Origin: Candidatus Saccharimonadia bacterium
GTDB lineage: Bacteria > Patescibacteriota > Saccharimonadia > Saccharimonadales > Saccharimonadaceae
Assembly: GCA_023262335.1 (NCBI GenBank)
Contig: JALRBE010000002.1
Span: forward strand, 296 to 45,100
Direction: 5' to 3'
DNA: 44,805 nucleotides
The translations under genes and the position numbers were made by a program. Below, one piece after another: positions 24,044 to 32,954 of the stretch. Each line of letters begins with the position of its first letter. Positions within the stretch are counted from its first letter, which is position 1. A model generated the notes under the pieces. That model was not told the origin of the DNA. It worked only from the letters and a program-made list of their open reading frames with translations, and searched no databases.

Positions 24044-26259
24044 TTCTGGATTACCCATGCCGTACTCGTACCGTTTGAGTATATTTGGTTTATCTCCTGT
24101 TCTGGTCGAGTCACTTTGTAATAGTAGAGGTTACTGTTTAGGTTGATCATATACGCATTTTTAGCTACATTGATGCCATCATTAAAAACGTAAAGTCCAT
24201 CAGTGTTAACCATCGGGCTTGCAATTATCAACTTTTTTTCGCAGTTATTAAGGAATCGCGAGATCGCGTATTTGTCTGCAGCAACAGAGCGTTCATTGTC
24301 GCGGTTGTCACACAGCCATTTACCTGCCTTCTTTTCTGCATCTGTAGAATAGTAAGCGTCATATTGAAATCCGTTATTATTTAAAGCTAGTTGGGGTGCC
24401 GCTCCACCAGTTATCTGCGGGATAAAACCACTCAAATGTAAGAACATAAGTGACATAAACCCGGCTGCAGCTATGTATGTTTTATGATTGTGGCGGATGA
24501 ATCTTGATAGGATCCATAAAATTGCTCCAAGAATTAAAATTGCAAGCATAGTAAGTAATTGTTGAAACATTCGTAAAAGACCGTACTCTACCGACAATTG
24601 GGGCAAGACTGTTATAAGTATGAGTAGTGCCACGCCGGATCCGCAAACAGAGAGGATGAAAAGACTGTAGCGGCTTGATGGTCTGCGTAATAAATCATAA
24701 GAAAGTACTACGAATCCTATAACTAAAAGTATTTGAAACAGCCTCGATATTCCATTTCTAATGTTTGTGTTGAGACTTTCTATAGATACTATGTCGTCAA
24801 GAGGTTTCAACGTATCTGACACCGGTAATTTCTGTTCATTGATTGCTTCGACTTTAATCCCTCCTTTTAAGTATGGCTCAGCATAACTTTGGAGTACGTT
24901 CTGAATATCAAACGATTTTCCTGATAGAATATACTGAACTTCAGATGCCTGGCTCCATTGTCCTGATACAAGACTTGTGAACGTCTTTGTAACTGTATTC
25001 CCTAAGCCGCTCGTGGTTTTGGTGATAACGCCATTCCAAAGTAGCACAAAGACACAAGCAATAATTATCAGAGGAAGGTTTAGAATGGGCAGGGTACGCA
25101 ATTGGCCCTTTCTATCTTCTTTTTTCATCATACGAATGAGAATTTTACTTAGGAGCCAAGCAATGATTAGCAAGCCTAGAGTTACGTATGTAGTTGAATA
25201 GTGGGAAAGAGTCAGGCCAAGGAATACGAAGCCTGTCAAAATGAATAGTTGTTTTCTATCCACATTTAACATCATGAGAAGAAGGAGCATTCCAAAAAAT
25301 AGAAATGCTATTTCTTGTCTGTTAAGCATCGGCATGTCATTTAGGAAAGTGGGAAATGATATAAAAAGAAAACCTGCGAGTAGGGCAAAAGTAGCTCCCC
25401 CGAAACGCTTGGCGATTGAGTAGACAGGAATTACAGATACGGCAAAAATGAGCTGAAATACTACCTTATATATGTATGGATCATAAATGCCAGTTATCTT
25501 TGCCAGAATTGTTGGAAGGATCGTAATACTAAGACAGGCGTTATACGTGTCTCTCAAGCTTCCGATATTCCAAAAGCTATTTTGCATGGTCATTTGAAAG
25601 ACATTGAATTCATGTTGAATGTCATGTCCTGTGATGCCCCACCCTCTCAGTGATATTGAGAACAAAATTGACAACGCGAACATTACAAGGGCATAGGGAT
25701 AATAATTCGAAAGATTCTTTTTTATTATTAAAATAATAAAGATAATGGCAATCGACGCGAACATGATTAAAGTCAAGATATTTGATGCGCCGTTGTTGAG
25801 TCGCATAGCACCTAAGACGCCAAGAAGAGGTAATAGACTCAAAAGTAAAATGATCAAAGCTTGTTTGCCAAAACCACCGTTCCTTTTTAGAGTAGTCGGT
25901 AGGTTGATGTCATATTTTCTTATGCCGAAACAGAGCATTGCGATAACTAGCGAAAGGCTAATAAAGATAGGAAGTGTATCGAGTGGTCGTTGTAGGCCGA
26001 TATAATAAAGTGAGTTTAATATCAGGCCTGTTAGCATTAGGATAAGAATGCTAAAGCCAAGCGAGAAGGAGAATGTCTCCCATTTTCGCCAGTGTGTTCT
26101 ATTGAAATGTAATACGAAAAGCCATCCAGGTACAAAAAGAAAGAAACCAAGAATTATAGTCCAGCTGATCATGTTCTGCAGAGGAAATGAAAGCACTGAT
26201 ACTAGCAAGCCGATCGCGACCAGTTTCCAAGCCCTAATTTTATTATCACGCAGTATCAT
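24040..26259 (-). CDS. Large polytopic membrane protein, DUF2206-like; possible glycan polymerase or GT-C enzyme
   Basis: 739 aa. About 14-18 membrane helices occupy residues 10-580, with a conserved-looking loop GWGITGHDIQHEF (around 208-220) after helix 7, resembling DUF2206 / GT-C-like proteins where acidic residues in the first large loop are catalytic. The last about 140 residues are soluble and presumably outside. Its base composition is clearly more AT-rich than the flanking glycosyltransferase genes, and its codons favour A/T-ending forms, so it was probably acquired separately. It has a strong Shine-Dalgarno (AGGAGG, 5-6 nt before ATG) within the overlapping previous gene. Function inferred from the operon only. 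Confidence 0.8.
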   Translation of the reverse strand: MILRDNKIRAWKLVAIGLLVSVLSFPLQNMISWTIILGFFLFVPGWLFVLHFNRTHWRKWETFSFSLGFSILILMLTGLILNSLYYIGLQRPLDTLPIFISLSLVIAMLCFGIRKYDINLPTTLKRNGGFGKQALIILLLSLLPLLGVLGAMRLNNGASNILTLIMFASIAIIFIILIIKKNLSNYYPYALVMFALSILFSISLRGWGITGHDIQHEFNVFQMTMQNSFWNIGSLRDTYNACLSITILPTILAKITGIYDPYIYKVVFQLIFAVSVIPVYSIAKRFGGATFALLAGFLFISFPTFLNDMPMLNRQEIAFLFFGMLLLLMMLNVDRKQLFILTGFVFLGLTLSHYSTTYVTLGLLIIAWLLSKILIRMMKKEDRKGQLRTLPILNLPLIIIACVFVLLWNGVITKTTSGLGNTVTKTFTSLVSGQWSQASEVQYILSGKSFDIQNVLQSYAEPYLKGGIKVEAINEQKLPVSDTLKPLDDIVSIESLNTNIRNGISRLFQILLVIGFVVLSYDLLRRPSSRYSLFILSVCGSGVALLILITVLPQLSVEYGLLRMFQQLLTMLAILILGAILWILSRFIRHNHKTYIAAAGFMSLMFLHLSGFIPQITGGAAPQLALNNNGFQYDAYYSTDAEKKAGKWLCDNRDNERSVAADKYAISRFLNNCEKKLIIASPMVNTDGLYVFNDGINVAKNAYMINLNSNLYYYKVTRPEQEINQIYSNGTSTAWVIQK

Positions 26260-27352
26260 AAACGCCTCCTACTTGTATGGCGACTTTTCCCCAACTATAC
26301 TCATCGGCAAGGCTCCTGGCTGAACGGCTCATTGATTGGTATGTGTCGGGATCGTGAACAAGCGTGTCCACGGCTTTGGCGAAGGCGTGCGCATCGTTCA
26401 GGCCAACAAGCAGTCCTGTCTTTGATTGCTTGACGACGTCTCGCGTGCCTTCGACGTTCGTCGCGACGATGGGCAGCCCCATCGCCATCGCTTCGAGCAG
26501 TACTAACGGCATACCTTCGCGGTCTGACGTCAGGACGAATATATCGGCGTTTTTGTAGAGCGATAAAAGTTCGGGGCCGTTTTTGCGCCCGACAAAATGA
26601 ACGTTAGTAAACTGCGACGTTTTGACTTTTGCAGATAGCTCCGCTTGTTTGTCGCCGCTTCCCACGAGCGTCGCGGTGACGCCGGACGTGACATGTGACA
26701 AGCTGTCGATGAGCATGCCGACGTTCTTTTGCGCTTCTAATCTTCCCACGAACAGCAGCCGGGCAGGCTCGTGAATCGTTCGAGGACTGTCGTAAAAGAA
26801 CTCGGGCGCCACGCCATTCGGCACGACATGGACGTTCTTTTTTGCAACTCCGTATTTGTTCATGACAAGCGACGCGTGAGCGTCGGAAAAAACGATGATG
26901 GCATTGGCTCTGCGCAAAGTGAGAGGGAACAACAACTTTTTATACAGCGAAAACAAAAAACCGAAAGGCCCTGACGCTGCGGCATCGACATGAAAATGAA
27001 TGATGAATTTCGAACGCCGCAAGCGCGCGGCGATAAGCGCGATTTCGGGAACGAATGCCTGCGCGACATGACAGTGAAGTACCGATGCGACCGGTTGCGC
27101 GAGCAAACGGAAAAGGAGGCCAGGTATGATCGGCACGTTCGCGATCTTTGCTCCGGCTAGACGAGATACCTTGTAGCCATTTACTTTTTTGTCGGAATAG
27201 GTAGCGTCGTACCCGACGTTCGACGTCACGACTTCGACCGAATGACCTGTCCGCGCTTGTTCGACGGCCAGATACTCAACGACCTTCTCCAAGCCCCCGA
27301 GCGATGGCGGATAGTACGCGCTCACGTGGATTATCTTCGGCTTGCTCGTCAC
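26246..27352 (-). CDS. GT4-family glycosyltransferase
   Basis: 368 aa from GTG 27352, which forms a GTGA overlap with the upstream stop; the open frame extends further only as a shadow. GT-B features: IIHVSAYYPPSLGGLEKVVE near the N-terminus, HVVPNGV, RLLFVGRLEAQKNVGMLI, and E-x7-E in EGMPLVLLEAMAMGLP. Sugar donor and acceptor unknown. Its end overlaps the start of the large membrane protein by 14 nt. Confidence 0.92.
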   Translation of the reverse strand: MTSKPKIIHVSAYYPPSLGGLEKVVEYLAVEQARTGHSVEVVTSNVGYDATYSDKKVNGYKVSRLAGAKIANVPIIPGLLFRLLAQPVASVLHCHVAQAFVPEIALIAARLRRSKFIIHFHVDAAASGPFGFLFSLYKKLLFPLTLRRANAIIVFSDAHASLVMNKYGVAKKNVHVVPNGVAPEFFYDSPRTIHEPARLLFVGRLEAQKNVGMLIDSLSHVTSGVTATLVGSGDKQAELSAKVKTSQFTNVHFVGRKNGPELLSLYKNADIFVLTSDREGMPLVLLEAMAMGLPIVATNVEGTRDVVKQSKTGLLVGLNDAHAFAKAVDTLVHDPDTYQSMSRSARSLADEYSWGKVAIQVGGVYDTA

Positions 27353-28305
27353 GACGCAAGCTCCGCTCTGAGCGTTTGCCTGAACGACGGCCTGCTCGCA
27401 AGCTTCGCCAGGCCTATGCATATGCCGATGCTCCAATACGTGTTTTTGATGCACCAAGCCAGAAATGACAAATGCCAGAGTCGCAGGGATAGGCGCTGCG
27501 TAACGATCGTTACGCCGGTCTGTGCGATTGGCAGCAAGAAAATCATCACGATAGCTGGCGGATACAAACACGCGAGCGCAATGCTGAAAAGACCGTACGC
27601 CAAAGGGACCGCGTCGACAGGCCGGAACGCACGGGTCGCGTAGGAGAAATAGAGCTTCCATGTGCCATACAAATACGTCTGCTTGCCGTAGCCTGGAATC
27701 GTGTCCCGCGTCGAATGGAACACTTCGAGGTTCTCGATGAATTCCCACGCGTGGGTCCGCTCCACCCGAGCAGCGAACTCGATGTCTTCGCCATTGACGA
27801 ACGCCTCGTTGAAATACGTGTCGGTCAGGACGTCACGATTGATCGCGCTGTTGCAGGTGCAAAATTGTAAGATGCCTCCGCCAAAAAGCGAGCGCATCGT
27901 ATCGTCGTTAGCTGCGATGGCTTGGGCGAATTTTGTGCGGTAGGACGTCGTTTGTTTGCCAGAAATCATCGCCAAATCCGGCTGTGTCGCGAACGTATGG
28001 CGTATCGTCGCGACCCAGTCGGTACTGACGGTGTCATCGGAATCGACGAACGCGCAGATTCCTTTCTTGACCTTTTCAAGCGCGATGTTGCGTCCATGGG
28101 GTATGTTGTGCGTACCGTTTTTGTACACCGTAATGGCTAGTGACGCGCGATAGTCGCGGACTATCTTTAGCGTGTCATCGGTCGATGCGTCGTCGATGAT
28201 ATGAACGGAAAAGCCAGGGTCGGTTTGGGTGACCAGCGAATCCAAGCAGGCGCGGATGGTCTTGCTGCTATTGTACGTAAGGATAGAGACGGTAATCGAT
28301 TTCAT
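27349..28305 (-). CDS. GT2-family glycosyltransferase with C-terminal membrane helices
   Basis: 318 aa. GT-A fold: SILTYNSSKTIRACLDSL, IIDDASTDDT and the DxD-type metal site in FVDSDDTV; NGEDIEF carries the likely catalytic Glu/Asp. The C-terminal third (from about residue 225) has two hydrophobic helices that tether it to the membrane. Inverting transferase by family. Overlaps both neighbours by 4 nt (ATGA upstream, GTGA downstream). Confidence 0.9.
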   Translation of the reverse strand: MKSITVSILTYNSSKTIRACLDSLVTQTDPGFSVHIIDDASTDDTLKIVRDYRASLAITVYKNGTHNIPHGRNIALEKVKKGICAFVDSDDTVSTDWVATIRHTFATQPDLAMISGKQTTSYRTKFAQAIAANDDTMRSLFGGGILQFCTCNSAINRDVLTDTYFNEAFVNGEDIEFAARVERTHAWEFIENLEVFHSTRDTIPGYGKQTYLYGTWKLYFSYATRAFRPVDAVPLAYGLFSIALACLYPPAIVMIFLLPIAQTGVTIVTQRLSLRLWHLSFLAWCIKNTYWSIGICIGLAKLASRPSFRQTLRAELAS

Positions 28306-29414
28306 CGTCGTACCTCTTCGTATAACGCGGCCAATCGTTTGGCATGGACATCGAGGCTGAAATGCTTTACGGCATACGACCGAGCATGGCTGCCTATTTT
28401 CGCCAAGCCGTCGTTTTCGAGTACTGACTGCAGCGTCGATACCGTCGGTTCAATGAGGGTAATCTCGCGCTCAGACAAACGGTAGAGGTCGTACGCAGGG
28501 TCGTTCGTCGTGACGACGGACAATCCGCTTGCCATGGCTTCTTGGATTGTCATTGGAAACCCTTCGCCTTCGGAGGGAAGGATGAACCTGTCGACGGCTC
28601 GGTAGAGGAGCGGCATTTCGTCGTGATCAACTTTGCCAAGGTACATGTGATTCGCCCTTGCCGTTCCGGCAGGCGCGTCGCCGCCGGCAAAGGCGAGCAC
28701 CGAGCCGGGTTTGACAGAAAGTTTTTGGAGCTTCGTAAATCCTTTTTTGGGAACGAACCTACCGACGAAAAGCGTGACGGTTTTATTGAGCGGCAACCGG
28801 AATTTTTTCCGTAGTTCAGTCACTTCTCGTTCGTTTTCGGCAGGCCTGTACAAGGCGGTGTCTATGCCGTTGGGTAAGAACGTTATTTTCGCCTCTGGAA
28901 CGTTTTTACTTCGTAAGAAATCATGGACGCGTGAATTAAGCACGACGATCCGCTTGCTCGTGGCGAATATGAATCGCCCCGTCGTCGCGTAAACGGCCTT
29001 TTGGACGAACATGACAAGCGACGAAGGGTGTGGCACAAGGTCGACATGTTGAGTCATGACCATGGGTGTTCGCAGAACTCGGCACCAAAACGCGGCAACG
29101 AGCGAGGTCAGGTAAAAGCCGTCATGCACATGTACGATGTCGGACTCTTTGACGACGCGATAGGACGCGGTAATGAGCGACGGCGCGAACAGCGGGAACA
29201 CTGCCCCCATTTTTTCTTCGAACCAATTCCAGACCGGAATACGCGAAATAACAACATGCGGGTCCTGCTGGCTTTCGCTTGGCGTGCCGTACGCGCTGGT
29301 AACGACGCGCACGGAATGGCCCTCCGCTGCAAGCGCGCGGATCTGGTTTTCGGCGACCGTTTCGATGCCGCCGATATGCGGGGGGAGGAAAGTGACGAAT
29401 ATTCCGATTTTCAT
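28302..29414 (-). CDS. GT4-family glycosyltransferase
   Basis: 370 aa. N-terminal KIGIFVTFLPPHIGGIETVA, HVHDGFYL, FLPNGIDTALY, TLFVGRFVPKKGF and E-x7-E motif in EGFPMTIQEAMASGLS identify a retaining GT-B enzyme of family 4. Coupled to the following GT2 by an ATGA overlap and separated from the preceding GT2 by 42 nt, the only real gap within the operon. Confidence 0.92.
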   Translation of the reverse strand: MKIGIFVTFLPPHIGGIETVAENQIRALAAEGHSVRVVTSAYGTPSESQQDPHVVISRIPVWNWFEEKMGAVFPLFAPSLITASYRVVKESDIVHVHDGFYLTSLVAAFWCRVLRTPMVMTQHVDLVPHPSSLVMFVQKAVYATTGRFIFATSKRIVVLNSRVHDFLRSKNVPEAKITFLPNGIDTALYRPAENEREVTELRKKFRLPLNKTVTLFVGRFVPKKGFTKLQKLSVKPGSVLAFAGGDAPAGTARANHMYLGKVDHDEMPLLYRAVDRFILPSEGEGFPMTIQEAMASGLSVVTTNDPAYDLYRLSEREITLIEPTVSTLQSVLENDGLAKIGSHARSYAVKHFSLDVHAKRLAALYEEVRR

Positions 29415-29456
29415 GCGGGAGCAGGGACTTTCTGCCGTTCGGGCGGTTAGGTAGTA

Positions 29457-30245
29457 TTACGCTTGTTCAGCGTTCCGTGATTCGGACCTCGCTTGCTGCC
29501 TGCCGGACGGCCGCCACTGCAAGGTGCTAGCGAACATGCGCAGGATCCTCGCGCCGTCACTTATTGGGTTGAGGTTGGATTCGCCTGCCCGGGGCGTGTA
29601 GCTGATAGGCACCGAATAAATGTCGTACTTCATGCGTGCCATTTTGGTGATCATTTCCATTTCGATCGCGAACCCGTCCGAGCGCAAATGCGGACGCAGT
29701 TCGTCGAGTGCTTGCTTGGTCCAGGCAAAATAGCCGGTCAGCACGTCGGTCACGGGCACCTTGTGCGTGACGCGGACGATGTTCGTGAAGAACCAGTTGC
29801 CGACGAAACTCGTGAAGCTCATCGAGTCTGCGGTGCGTTTGCCGCCCATGCGCGAACCGATGACGACGCTGCAGAACTCGTTGTACAGCGGCTCGATCAT
29901 TCGGAGTACTTCGCCTGAATCATACGTGTCGTCCCCATCGAGCATGACCACGAAGTCCGTGGTTTCGGGCAAACTGGCAAAGCCGGTCCGCAGCGCGTTG
30001 CCCTTGCCTTTCTTTGGCTCGTGGATGACCGTCGCGCCGGCTTGCCGGGCGACTTCGGACGTGTTGTCGCTCGAGTTGTTGTCGATGACATATACATGGA
30101 GATTCCAGTGATTGCGCTTCGCCCGCTTGTAGGGCATTTTCTTTATGACGTCAGCGATGCCTTTGGCTTCGTTGTAACAAGGAATGATGACCGCTACTTC
30201 GTACATTTTTTGGTCGTTTCGTTTTATGCGTGCGATTCTAGCCAC
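29457..30245 (-). CDS. GT2-family glycosyltransferase, dolichyl-phosphate-mannose-synthase-like
   Basis: 262 aa from GTG. VAVIIPCYNEAKGIADVIKK, VIDNNSSDNTSEVA, the DxD site in VMLDGDDTYDSGE and LTGYFAWTK are typical of the DPM1/GtrB-like clade that loads a sugar onto a polyprenyl phosphate. There are no C-terminal membrane helices. The GTG start is supported by AAGGAGGTGA at 30250-30259, 7 nt from core to start, and overlaps the upstream TAG by one base (TAGTG). An internal ATG 13 codons in is less likely. Confidence 0.92.
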   Translation of the reverse strand: MARIARIKRNDQKMYEVAVIIPCYNEAKGIADVIKKMPYKRAKRNHWNLHVYVIDNNSSDNTSEVARQAGATVIHEPKKGKGNALRTGFASLPETTDFVVMLDGDDTYDSGEVLRMIEPLYNEFCSVVIGSRMGGKRTADSMSFTSFVGNWFFTNIVRVTHKVPVTDVLTGYFAWTKQALDELRPHLRSDGFAIEMEMITKMARMKYDIYSVPISYTPRAGESNLNPISDGARILRMFASTLQWRPSGRQQARSESRNAEQA

Positions 30246-30742
30246 TAGTTCACCTCCTTCGTATTATTTAACCAATATGAAATTTCAAGGTTTCTGTCTT
30301 TGTTCGGGTCGTTGGTCGGAGCGCTAACGATAACCCTGAGGCGGGTCGGCGTGCCCATGTCCTGCGGTATGACGGCCGGGCTGTTCGTTCGTCGCTCGGA
30401 CGTATCCAGCTGAAGGTCTCCGGTAAGAAGCCGTACGGTCTTTTTTGCTTCCGGGTCGGTTTGCTCGATGACATACGTGTACCGTGCGGGCGCCGACTCA
30501 CGGTTGCGCAGCGTGAAGTTAACGGTCATTGCCGTCCCGGGAGTGTAGGTGCTTGGGATGGCTGTCGGATCGGTAAAATAGAGCTCGCTGACGTTCTCTT
30601 GTTCCGGCCACGCGCCAATCGCGCTCAACGCGGATTGCGTCACGCCGCCAGCGTTCATGACCGCTGCTATCACGATGCATGGAATAATGACACCTGCCCC
30701 AATAGAAACGGCTCTCGCCGGAAGTTCCTGCTTCCGTTTAAT
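30245..30742 (-). CDS. Membrane-anchored DUF1616-like protein with probable ATT start
   Basis: 165 aa if translation starts at ATT 30742. From there the protein begins with a basic stretch (KRKQ) and one membrane helix (about residues 11-29), followed by an extracytoplasmic beta-sandwich-like domain (ELYFTDPTAIPSTYTPGTAM, VNFTLRNRESAPARYTYVIE, EISYWL) resembling DUF1616 proteins of exopolysaccharide loci. No ATG, GTG, TTG or CTG exists between the in-frame stop upstream and GTG 30673, and starting at that GTG would cut through the membrane helix and leave it without a Shine-Dalgarno. GGAGGAGGGAG lies 5-6 nt before the ATT. First gene of the glycan operon. Confidence 0.72.
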   Translation of the reverse strand: MKRKQELPARAVSIGAGVIIPCIVIAAVMNAGGVTQSALSAIGAWPEQENVSELYFTDPTAIPSTYTPGTAMTVNFTLRNRESAPARYTYVIEQTDPEAKKTVRLLTGDLQLDTSERRTNSPAVIPQDMGTPTRLRVIVSAPTNDPNKDRNLEISYWLNNTKEVN

Positions 30743-31063
30743 TTCTCCCTCCTCCGTTTTTAAGTGGTGTTGTCGCGGTGGGGAGCTGCTGCTCCGTAGC
30801 TACACCCCAAGTCTACCTGTAACGCCGAGCGCGTAATATGAAATAAATCACACTATTCAGGTATGGCGTGATCCGGCAGAGCATGGTATCGCGCATGCGT
30901 ATAGGTTAGTTGCGAACGTTCCAACGCAACCGACCGTGCTCACGGTTGCATCCGATGGGTGCCGCTTGTGGTAAAATAAGACGCACAATCAGTGACGAGG
31001 GAATGAAAGAACTACTACCGGGACGGCATCATAGGAGCACTCGTTTTGACTACGGAGGTTTTC
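30743..31063. other. Divergent intergenic region between glycan operon and fibre genes
   Basis: 321 nt without a convincing gene. It contains the ribosome binding site of the ATT-start gene, GGGG/CCCC and AGCT hairpin arms around 30780-30810, two mutually exclusive hairpins at 30909-30949 (GTTGCG with CGCAAC, or GCAACCG with CGGTTGC), the plus-strand TAAAAT at 30972-30977, and a possible 22-codon leader ORF at 31003-31071. I did not find a clear minus-strand promoter. Confidence 0.6.
30972..30977 (+). promoter_or_regulatory. -10 box (TAAAAT) for the fibre-SGNH operon
   Basis: TAAAAT would start transcription near 30984 and leave an 80-nt leader before GTG 31064. No strong -35. Confidence 0.4.
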
Positions 31064-32953
31064 GTGGCTAGATTACCGATGCCTGGCAGCGATAACGGCA
31101 CTTGGGGTGACATTCTTAACGAGTATTTGTCGCAAACGCTGAAGTCGGATGGCACGATCAAAGACAATGCCGTGACGACGGCGGCGATCGCTCCGAATGC
31201 CGTGACCGCGACTGAGATCGCGCCGAACTCCGTGACCGCAACGGAAATCGCCGCGGACGCGGTGAGCGCGACGCAGATACAAGACGGCTCGATTACCGAA
31301 GCGCAATTGGCAGCGGCGGTACAAACCAAACTTAATTCGGTCGCAGGCACGTCGGAATGGGGCGATATAGGCGGTACGCTTGGCGACCAGGCCGATCTGG
31401 CTTCGGCGCTCACTGCCAAGGCGCCCGTGGCCAACCCTTCGTTCACCGGTACCGTGACGACGCCGTCCCTTACGCTGACGGGTGGTACTCCGGGTAGTGG
31501 CAAAGTGCTGACGAGTGACGGCAGCGGCAACGCTACGTGGCAGACGCCGTCCGCGAGCGGAGCGGTGACATCGGTGGCAGGCAAGACCGGGGCTGTCGTG
31601 TTGGCGCAGTCGGACATCACGAATTTGGCGACCGATCTGGCAGGCAAAACGAGCGCCGCGATGCTGACGAACAAAGGCGACATGTACGCAGCGACCGCGA
31701 CCGCGACGCCTGCTCGCGTGGGCGTGGGATCAGACGGCCAAGTACTGACTGCCGACAGCACGCAGGCAGCCGGAGTCAAATGGTCAACGCCCGCGAGCGG
31801 CAGCGGTGCCGGGTATGCCGCGAACGTCGGCAACGGTACTTCCGGACCTTATACAATCACGCATAATCTTGGCACGAGAGACGTTTCGGTGCAGGTATAC
31901 AAGAACAACGGCACATACGAACAAATAATGGTGCGTACTGACCGCGTGACACCAAACACCGTGGTGCTGAGGCCGGATGAAACATGGACGACGAACCAGT
32001 ACCGGGTTTTGGTGACGTTCGTCGCCCAGTCCGACGTGACCGCTCCAACCGCGCCGACGCTTGCCATGACCGGATCGACGATCTCGTCCGTGTCGGTCAT
32101 CGCGTCGGGCGCCTCGGACGCGAGCGGCATTGCCGGGTACAACTGGTTCGTCGGCGCTTCGTTCGTGGCGACCACGACCGGGACTTCGTATACATACACC
32201 GGTTTGAACGCGGCGACGTCATACGACTTCACCGCGACGGCCATCGATCATGTCGGCAACGAGTCCGTCCCGTCGGCAACGCTCACGCAGGCGACCGAAT
32301 CGCCGTCGAACGTGGTCTTCGATGCCAAAGGCGCGGGCGGGACGTCCACCTCGACTGCCGCGGCAAGCAAAACGACCAACTGGACCCACGTGGTCAGTGA
32401 CGGCGCGAACAGGTATCTTGTCGTCGGAGTCGTCGTGAGCCACTCGAATTCAATCGATCCGGCAGCATATAGCACGATGACTGTCACGTCGAACCAAGGC
32501 GGCACGTTCACGCGCCTGGGGTATAGGGTGATCGGATCGAACCAGGGCAGTGTGAACCTGTTCGGCTTGGCGAATCCGACGGTCGCGACGCATACGTTGA
32601 CGGCAACGGTCAGCAATACGCAGTGGAGCGACAGGATAATGGGCAATTCGCTGTCGTATTTCTTCGTTGGCAGCGTGGGTACGCCGGTAACGGCGGGCGC
32701 GACGAACGCAGCCATGAACCTGAGCGTTTCGAGCGCCACGGGCAACATGGCCGTCGGCCTCGGCGGTTTCAGCGCGAGTCCTACCGGGTTCAACCAGACT
32801 TTGCAGCATAGCGCGGGCAGTTCGGTGAACGGCATGGGTGACTACATGATTCTGGGCCATGCCGCTGGCGCGTCAACGGTCGCGTTCACTACGAGCAGTG
32901 CCGCGCATACGTACGGCGCTATCGGCATCAACCTCATAAAGGCAGGGGTATAA
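31064..32953 (+). CDS. Tail-fibre-like surface protein with decapeptide repeats and a fibronectin-III-like domain
   Basis: 629 aa from GTG 31064, which has GGAGG 5 nt upstream; TTG 31046 is an alternative. The N-terminus ARLPMPGSDNGTWGDILNEY is followed by five 10-residue repeats of the form NAVTATEIAP (residues 35-84), then phage-tail-fibre-like segments (NPSFTGTVTTPSLTL, VAGKTGAVVLAQSDI, ITHNLGTRDVSVQVYKNNG), an Ig/FN3-like domain (about 330-410) and a Ser/Thr-rich C-terminal jelly-roll-like domain. Such repeats usually build trimeric fibres. No signal peptide or membrane helix is present, so export is unexplained. Two bases separate it from the SGNH hydrolase gene, indicating joint function. 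Adhesion or receptor binding is inferred. Confidence 0.8.
   Translation: MARLPMPGSDNGTWGDILNEYLSQTLKSDGTIKDNAVTTAAIAPNAVTATEIAPNSVTATEIAADAVSATQIQDGSITEAQLAAAVQTKLNSVAGTSEWGDIGGTLGDQADLASALTAKAPVANPSFTGTVTTPSLTLTGGTPGSGKVLTSDGSGNATWQTPSASGAVTSVAGKTGAVVLAQSDITNLATDLAGKTSAAMLTNKGDMYAATATATPARVGVGSDGQVLTADSTQAAGVKWSTPASGSGAGYAANVGNGTSGPYTITHNLGTRDVSVQVYKNNGTYEQIMVRTDRVTPNTVVLRPDETWTTNQYRVLVTFVAQSDVTAPTAPTLAMTGSTISSVSVIASGASDASGIAGYNWFVGASFVATTTGTSYTYTGLNAATSYDFTATAIDHVGNESVPSATLTQATESPSNVVFDAKGAGGTSTSTAAASKTTNWTHVVSDGANRYLVVGVVVSHSNSIDPAAYSTMTVTSNQGGTFTRLGYRVIGSNQGSVNLFGLANPTVATHTLTATVSNTQWSDRIMGNSLSYFFVGSVGTPVTAGATNAAMNLSVSSATGNMAVGLGGFSASPTGFNQTLQHSAGSSVNGMGDYMILGHAAGASTVAFTTSSAAHTYGAIGINLIKAGV
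31166..31315 (+). repeat. Five 30-nt coding repeats (decapeptide fibre repeats)
   Basis: Units encode NAVTTAAIAP, NAVTATEIAP, NSVTATEIAA, DAVSATQIQD and GSITEAQLAA. The hydrophobic positions recur every ten residues, as in trimeric beta-structured fibres of phage tails. Confidence 0.8.
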
Positions 32954-32954
32954 C

